Assembly (NCBI RefSeq): GCF_006636215.1
Contig: NZ_VIFM01000047.1
Span: 1 to 54,537 of the forward strand
DNA from: Myxococcus llanfairpwllgwyngyllgogerychwyrndrobwllllantysiliogogogochensis
GTDB lineage: Bacteria > Myxococcota > Myxococcia > Myxococcales > Myxococcaceae
Length of the DNA: 54,537 nt
Reading direction: 5' to 3'
The position numbers were made by a program, and so were the translations under genes. The notes beneath the pieces were generated by a model, which was not told the DNA's origin, searched no databases, and worked only from the letters and a program-made list of their open reading frames with translations. This document shows, one piece after another, positions 51,034-54,537 of this stretch (within the stretch, counting starts at the first letter, position 1; each line of letters begins with the position of its first letter).

Positions 51034-51143
51034 CGGGAAGACTTTCTCGCCGGCGGGGCGTGTCGCTCCGCCGTGCTCCCGACTCGGGCCTCGCGAAGCC
51101 GTGGGCCCGAGCGGGCACCTCTTTGCCTCGAAGACCCTCAACC

Positions 51144-52028
51144 ATGTGGATTGCGTATGGCCTGGGCGCGGGCGTGATGCTCGGCCTCTATGATGTCTGG
51201 ACGAAGAAGGCGATGACGGGCAACAGCGTCATCCCCGTCGTCATGTGGTCCTCTCTCTTTGGCGCGCTGTGCTGGGTGCCGGTGTTGATTCCGGGCGCGC
51301 TGCCCATCCACGTCGAGCCGTTTGGATTGACGTGGCGGGAGCAGGCGTGGCTGTTGCCCAAGGGCGTGGCGATGACGGCGTCGTGGATTCTCGCGTACTA
51401 CGCGGTCCGCGAGCTGCCCATCTCCATCGCCGGAGCGGTGCGCGCCTCCGGCCCGCTGTGGACGCTGGCGGGCGGCTTCCTGATGTTCCGCGAGCTGCTG
51501 ACGCCTGTGCAGTTCCTCGGGCTGATGCTCACCGTCTGCTCGTACTACGTGCTCTCCATCGTCGGCCGGAAGGAGGGGCTGGTGCTGGCGAAGAACCGCT
51601 CCGTGTGGTGGATGTTGTCCGCCACCGCGCTGTCGGCGGCGACCACCGTGTATGACAAGTTCCTCGTCTCGCGGCTCGGCCTGCCCGTGCTGGAGCTGCA
51701 AGCCAGCTCCGCGTTCCAGCGCTGCCTCCTTTCCGCGCTCGTCTTCGTGCCGTACATGCTGCGCAACGGCGGACTGGGCCTGGGCCTCACCTGGAGCTGG
51801 GGCATTCCGCTCGTGGGGTGTTCCTGGGTGGCGGCCGAGCTCATCTACTTCGTCGCCATCACCGAGCCGCAGGCGATGGTGACGCACCTGTCCGTGCTGC
51901 GCAGGACGAGCCTCATCGTGGGCTTCATCCTGTCTGCCCTCTTCTTCCGCGAGGCCAACGTCCTCTTGAAGTCCGGGATGATTGCCGTGCTCATCCTCGG
52001 CATGGCCATCCTCATCCTGGGGGGATAG
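51144..52028 (+). CDS. EamA/DMT-family transporter
   Basis: 294 residues with about ten hydrophobic segments and two EamA-type halves (GALCWVPVLIPGAL...WILAYYAVRELPISIAGAV; TTVYDKFLVSRLGL...VTHLSVLRRTSLIVGFILSALFF). The AVRASGPLW and TSLIVGFILS segments match the conserved helix pair of the family. DMT proteins export metabolites or sugars and amino acids. As the last gene of the run, it may export the pathway product. Its last 17 nt overlap the 3' end of the opposing radical SAM gene. Confidence 0.85.
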   Translation: MWIAYGLGAGVMLGLYDVWTKKAMTGNSVIPVVMWSSLFGALCWVPVLIPGALPIHVEPFGLTWREQAWLLPKGVAMTASWILAYYAVRELPISIAGAVRASGPLWTLAGGFLMFRELLTPVQFLGLMLTVCSYYVLSIVGRKEGLVLAKNRSVWWMLSATALSAATTVYDKFLVSRLGLPVLELQASSAFQRCLLSALVFVPYMLRNGGLGLGLTWSWGIPLVGCSWVAAELIYFVAITEPQAMVTHLSVLRRTSLIVGFILSALFFREANVLLKSGMIAVLILGMAILILGG

Positions 52029-53349
52029 CGGGTTGCTCCCAGGGGAAGTGCGTGGCACCCAGGGCGGGCTTCAAATCAAACAGCCACGTCGCCTTCTCGT
52101 CGTACTTCGCGAAGAAGGGCTTGCCGACCCACTCCGCCTCCCGGGCCTGGATGAAGTGCAGCATGAAGACCTTCTCGCCCCCGATTTCCGTCACGCCATC
52201 CACGCACACCTTGCCGGGCGTGGCGGACATCGACGGGCCACGCACCGTGCGCGCAAGGCCGGACACCTGTCGGTAGGCGCTCCGGAAGATGTCGTAGGCG
52301 GAGGCGAGCGGGACGGCGAAGTAGTCCTGCGGTCCCGTGTCCCGCTCGATGAACATGTAATACGGCACCATGCCGTGGCGCAGGTGCGTGCGCCACATGC
52401 GCTCCCACGTCGCCGCGTCATCGTTGATGGTGCGAATCAGCGGCGCCTGGGTGCGGATGACCGCGCCCGTGGAGCGGATGCGACGCACGGCCTCCTGCAC
52501 GATGTCCGGCACCATCTCGTTGGGATGGGAGAAGTGCGCCATGAACGCCAGGCTCTTGCCGGAGGCGACCACCTTCTCGAACAGGCGCAGCGTGTCGTCC
52601 GCGTCCGGGTCCGTGACGAAGCGCTGCGGCCAGTACGCCAGCGCCTTGGTGCCGATGCGGATGGCTTCCAGGTGCTCGATGTCCAGCAGCGGCTCGATGT
52701 AGCGCGCCAGCACCGCCTCGCTCATCACCATGGGGTCGCCCCCGGTGAACAACACGTTGGTGACCTCCGGGTGCTCGCGCACGTAGTCGACCATGGGGGC
52801 GATGTCTCGCGAGGCGAACTTCAAATCCGCGTCCCCCACGAACTGCGCCCAGCGGAAGCAATACGTGCAGTAGGCGTGACACGTCTGCCCCTGCTTCGGG
52901 AAGAAGAGCACCGTCTCCTGATACTTGTGCTGGAGCCCCGGCAGCGGCTCCTCGTTGGCGAGCTTGGGCACGTTGAGCTGCATCTGCCCGGCGGGATGCG
53001 GATTGAGGCTCGCGCGGATGTCTCGCACCACCCCCGCCAGCTCCAGCGCGGGCGCCCCCGAGCGCATCAGGTCGACGATGCGCGAGACGTCGGATGCGGG
53101 CAGCATGTCCGCCCGCGGAAACACGAGCCGGTAGATGGGGTCGTCCGGCGCGGCGGACCAGTCGATGAGCTCGTCCACCACGTACGTGTTGACGCGAAAG
53201 GGGAGCACCTGGGCCACCGCCTGCACGGCGAGCCGCTCGTCCGACGACAGGCGTGCCCTCGCCGTCAGCTCGTCCAGGTTCCTGTGGGTATAGGCACGGT
53301 ATCGCTGTCCCAGGGACAGGGGCCGCACCGCGTTGGATGTAGCGCTCAC
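52012..53349 (-). CDS. KamA-family radical SAM aminomutase-like enzyme
   Basis: 445 residues. The start was set at GTG 53349, preceded by AGGAACCGC; homologous sequence begins here. The radical SAM cluster motif CHAYCTYC lies at ~157-164 (Cys157, Cys161, Cys164). LFTGGDPMVMSEAVLARYIEP and RTQAPLIRTIND are KamA-family blocks, and a Lys in TPGKVCVDG matches the usual PLP-binding lysine position. KamA enzymes make beta-amino acids by 2,3-amino migration; substrate here is unknown. Tail-to-tail with the EamA gene, overlapping by 17 bp. Confidence 0.85.
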   Translation of the reverse strand: MSATSNAVRPLSLGQRYRAYTHRNLDELTARARLSSDERLAVQAVAQVLPFRVNTYVVDELIDWSAAPDDPIYRLVFPRADMLPASDVSRIVDLMRSGAPALELAGVVRDIRASLNPHPAGQMQLNVPKLANEEPLPGLQHKYQETVLFFPKQGQTCHAYCTYCFRWAQFVGDADLKFASRDIAPMVDYVREHPEVTNVLFTGGDPMVMSEAVLARYIEPLLDIEHLEAIRIGTKALAYWPQRFVTDPDADDTLRLFEKVVASGKSLAFMAHFSHPNEMVPDIVQEAVRRIRSTGAVIRTQAPLIRTINDDAATWERMWRTHLRHGMVPYYMFIERDTGPQDYFAVPLASAYDIFRSAYRQVSGLARTVRGPSMSATPGKVCVDGVTEIGGEKVFMLHFIQAREAEWVGKPFFAKYDEKATWLFDLKPALGATHFPWEQPAIPPG

Positions 53350-53691
53350 GCGGTTCCTCACTTTTGGGCATGGCAGGACCCTCCGCGATGGCTCCACGGA
53401 AACGGCCCTGGATGGGTTGGTGTCAGTAACCAGACGTACTGTTTGAACACCAACGAGGTGGTCTTTCGGGGTAACACACGGCACGTGGACCTGTCACTCC
53501 GTCCGAGAGAAGAAACGTCGAATGACGCTGCCGGGTGAGGGGAGACCCTGTCGATGTGTCCGGGTGCCAGGCGCGGACTCCCTGGGGGAAGTCGCGTCCA
53601 TGACGTCCCGCGCAATCACGCATCGTCTGTGTTTGTTATTGAGATGATATTCTGGGTTACCCTGGACACCCCCTTTTCCAAGGAGTCGCCC
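53350..53691. other. Intergenic region upstream of the CGDGxCN lipoprotein
   Basis: 342 bp, no supported gene. An AT-rich stretch at 53628-53656 is the likely promoter area for the lipoprotein gene; a divergent promoter for the KamA gene should also lie here. No dyad stood out. Confidence 0.4.
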
Positions 53692-54246
53692 ATGAAGTCT
53701 CGTCTGTTGGTCGTCGTGGCAAGCCTGACGCTGGGGCTCTTCTCCGCGTGTGGCGAGTCTTCTCCCGACTCCCGAGTGATGGAGCCGGGACAGGTAGAGG
53801 CCGGGCTCGAGCAGTGCCCATGCGGGGGCAGTTGGCCGTGGTGCGAGCCCTGCGCCTACATCTGCGGCGACAACTTCTGTGACACCGCACACGGGGAGAG
53901 CAGCTCCACCTGTCCCGAGGACTGCGCTTCGGTGCCCACTTGCGGTGACGGCCTCTGCAACAACGGGGAGACGACCTGGTCGTGCCCGTCGGACTGCCCT
54001 GGCACCTCGTGCGGGGATGGGATCTGTAACGGGGGGGAGACGACGTCGACGTGTCCCGGCGACTGCCCCAGCAACTCGTGCGGTGACGGCCTCTGCAACA
54101 ACGGTGAGCATGGGTGGTCCTGCCCCATCGACTGCCCCAACACGCCTCCGTGCGGTGACTTCATCTGCTCCACGGGTGAGCCGACGTGGTGCCCCCAGGA
54201 CTGCCCGCCCATGTGCTCGACGTGCCCGCAGGAGCCTCAGGGCTGA
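53692..54246 (+). CDS. Small Cys-rich lipoprotein with CGDGxCNxGET repeats
   Basis: 184 residues; AAGGAG upstream of ATG 53692. Signal with lipobox FSAC (LTLGLFSACGES). Five similar units follow of the form C-G-D-x-x-C-x-x-G-E-x-x-x-x-C-P-x-D-C, the last degenerate. Such dense Cys patterns form small disulphide-rich modules like those in myxobacterial surface or adhesion proteins. Functional role unknown. Followed by a clear terminator hairpin. Confidence 0.85.
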   Translation: MKSRLLVVVASLTLGLFSACGESSPDSRVMEPGQVEAGLEQCPCGGSWPWCEPCAYICGDNFCDTAHGESSSTCPEDCASVPTCGDGLCNNGETTWSCPSDCPGTSCGDGICNGGETTSTCPGDCPSNSCGDGLCNNGEHGWSCPIDCPNTPPCGDFICSTGEPTWCPQDCPPMCSTCPQEPQG

Positions 54247-54274
54247 AGGGCTGACCTTCCCTGAGTGACAACCT

Positions 54275-54305
54275 CGCCGTGCCCGGAGTGTGGCCGGGCG
54301 CGGCG
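54275..54305 (+). terminator. Strong terminator after the CGDGxCN lipoprotein gene
   Basis: Twelve-bp stem CGCCGTGCCCGG/CCGGGCGCGGCG (one G-U pair), 7-nt loop, with a short T-run (54313-54316) downstream. Confidence 0.6.
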
Positions 54306-54382
54306 GGGCGGATTTTCCCGGGACACCGCCGCGGGGGCGGCCTCTAGGATGCGGGGCTCCCGCCCGCAGCCCGTGAGACTCC

Positions 54383-54537
54383 ATGAATACTCCTCGCCGT
54401 CACGACTCCCCGCTGACAGCCGTGTCCCCGCCGCCCGCCGCCGTGAGCCCTGGTGCTCCGGGCGTCCTCGACTGGCTCGCGAGGGCCGTGGGCCTGGTGG
54501 TCGCGTGGGTGGGGGTCGCTGGCGCGGTGTTCGGGGT
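54383..54537 (+). CDS. N-terminal part of a possible membrane protein (runs off right edge)
   Basis: About 51 codons visible from ATG 54383. A Pro/Ala-rich N-terminal region (LTAVSPPPAAVSPGAPG) precedes a hydrophobic segment (LARAVGLVVAWVGVAGAVFG) that may be a transmembrane helix. The remainder lies outside the window, so no function can be assigned. Confidence 0.5.
   Translation, partial: MNTPRRHDSPLTAVSPPPAAVSPGAPGVLDWLARAVGLVVAWVGVAGAVFG

Noticed and set aside
53358..53615. Minus-strand short open frame upstream of the KamA gene
   Set aside because: No recognisable motif, no ribosome binding site, and it overlaps the promoter area.

Overview
The window is GC-rich, with G or C at most third codon positions. 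Its gene content points to a predatory or social myxobacterium (Myxococcota, Myxococcus/Corallococcus/Cystobacter-like). It holds a SitA6/SitI6-type outer-membrane-exchange toxin and immunity pair, many large lipoproteins, MopE-type CDGLDNDCDG proteins, beta/gamma-crystallin repeats, a TIGR02270-like/DUF2169/PAAR-like effector cassette and several multihaem or propeller-cytochrome exported proteins. No rRNA, complete tRNA, CRISPR array or recognisable insertion sequence was seen.

Layout. 0-4 kb (minus): start of a TolC-type efflux protein running off the left edge, an eight-CXXCH cytochrome with HEAT/TPR-like tail, and a Cys-rich exported protein. 4.1-6.3 kb (plus): RecF/OLD-like ATPase and an alpha/beta hydrolase. 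6.4-13.9 kb (minus): a four-gene operon with overlapping stops and starts, MoxR ATPase, DUF5682 protein, VWA protein and SWIM/HEAT protein. 14-19.8 kb: housekeeping and exported genes, including a zinc-free quinone oxidoreductase, an Ntn linear amide hydrolase and a GNAT. 19.8-21.2 kb: sitA6-sitI6-like pair. 21.3-24.1 kb: pirin-like protein with an internal Tat/lipobox motif, divergent LysR regulator, and AraC regulator. 24.4-32.3 kb: beta-propeller/di-haem protein, then three tandem paralogous MopE-like lipoproteins. 32.3-40.4 kb: an orphan MlaF-like ABC ATPase with altered catalytic residues, a polysaccharide lyase, a GAF protein, a crystallin-repeat lipoprotein, an M4 metalloprotease with an embedded P-domain and a three-repeat Cys-rich lipoprotein.

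40.5-46.6 kb: a compact plus-strand cassette (TIGR02270-like HEAT protein, DUF2169, ketosynthase-like pseudoenzyme, PAAR-like protein with a zinc-finger-like toxin tail, SUKH-type immunity protein). It is bracketed by two 86-bp direct repeats that differ at one base. 46.6-54.5 kb: a lipoprotein, a regulated-looking operon of FAD oxidoreductase, left-handed beta-helix protein, aldo/keto reductase and EamA transporter, a convergent KamA-family radical SAM enzyme, a CGDGxCN-repeat lipoprotein, and a gene running off the right edge.

The strongest candidates for under-described biology are the repeat-bracketed toxin cassette, the MoxR-DUF5682-VWA-SWIM operon, and the FAD/LbH/AKR/EamA operon with its palindromic upstream region. 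All functions are read from sequence motifs; nothing here was checked against a database.
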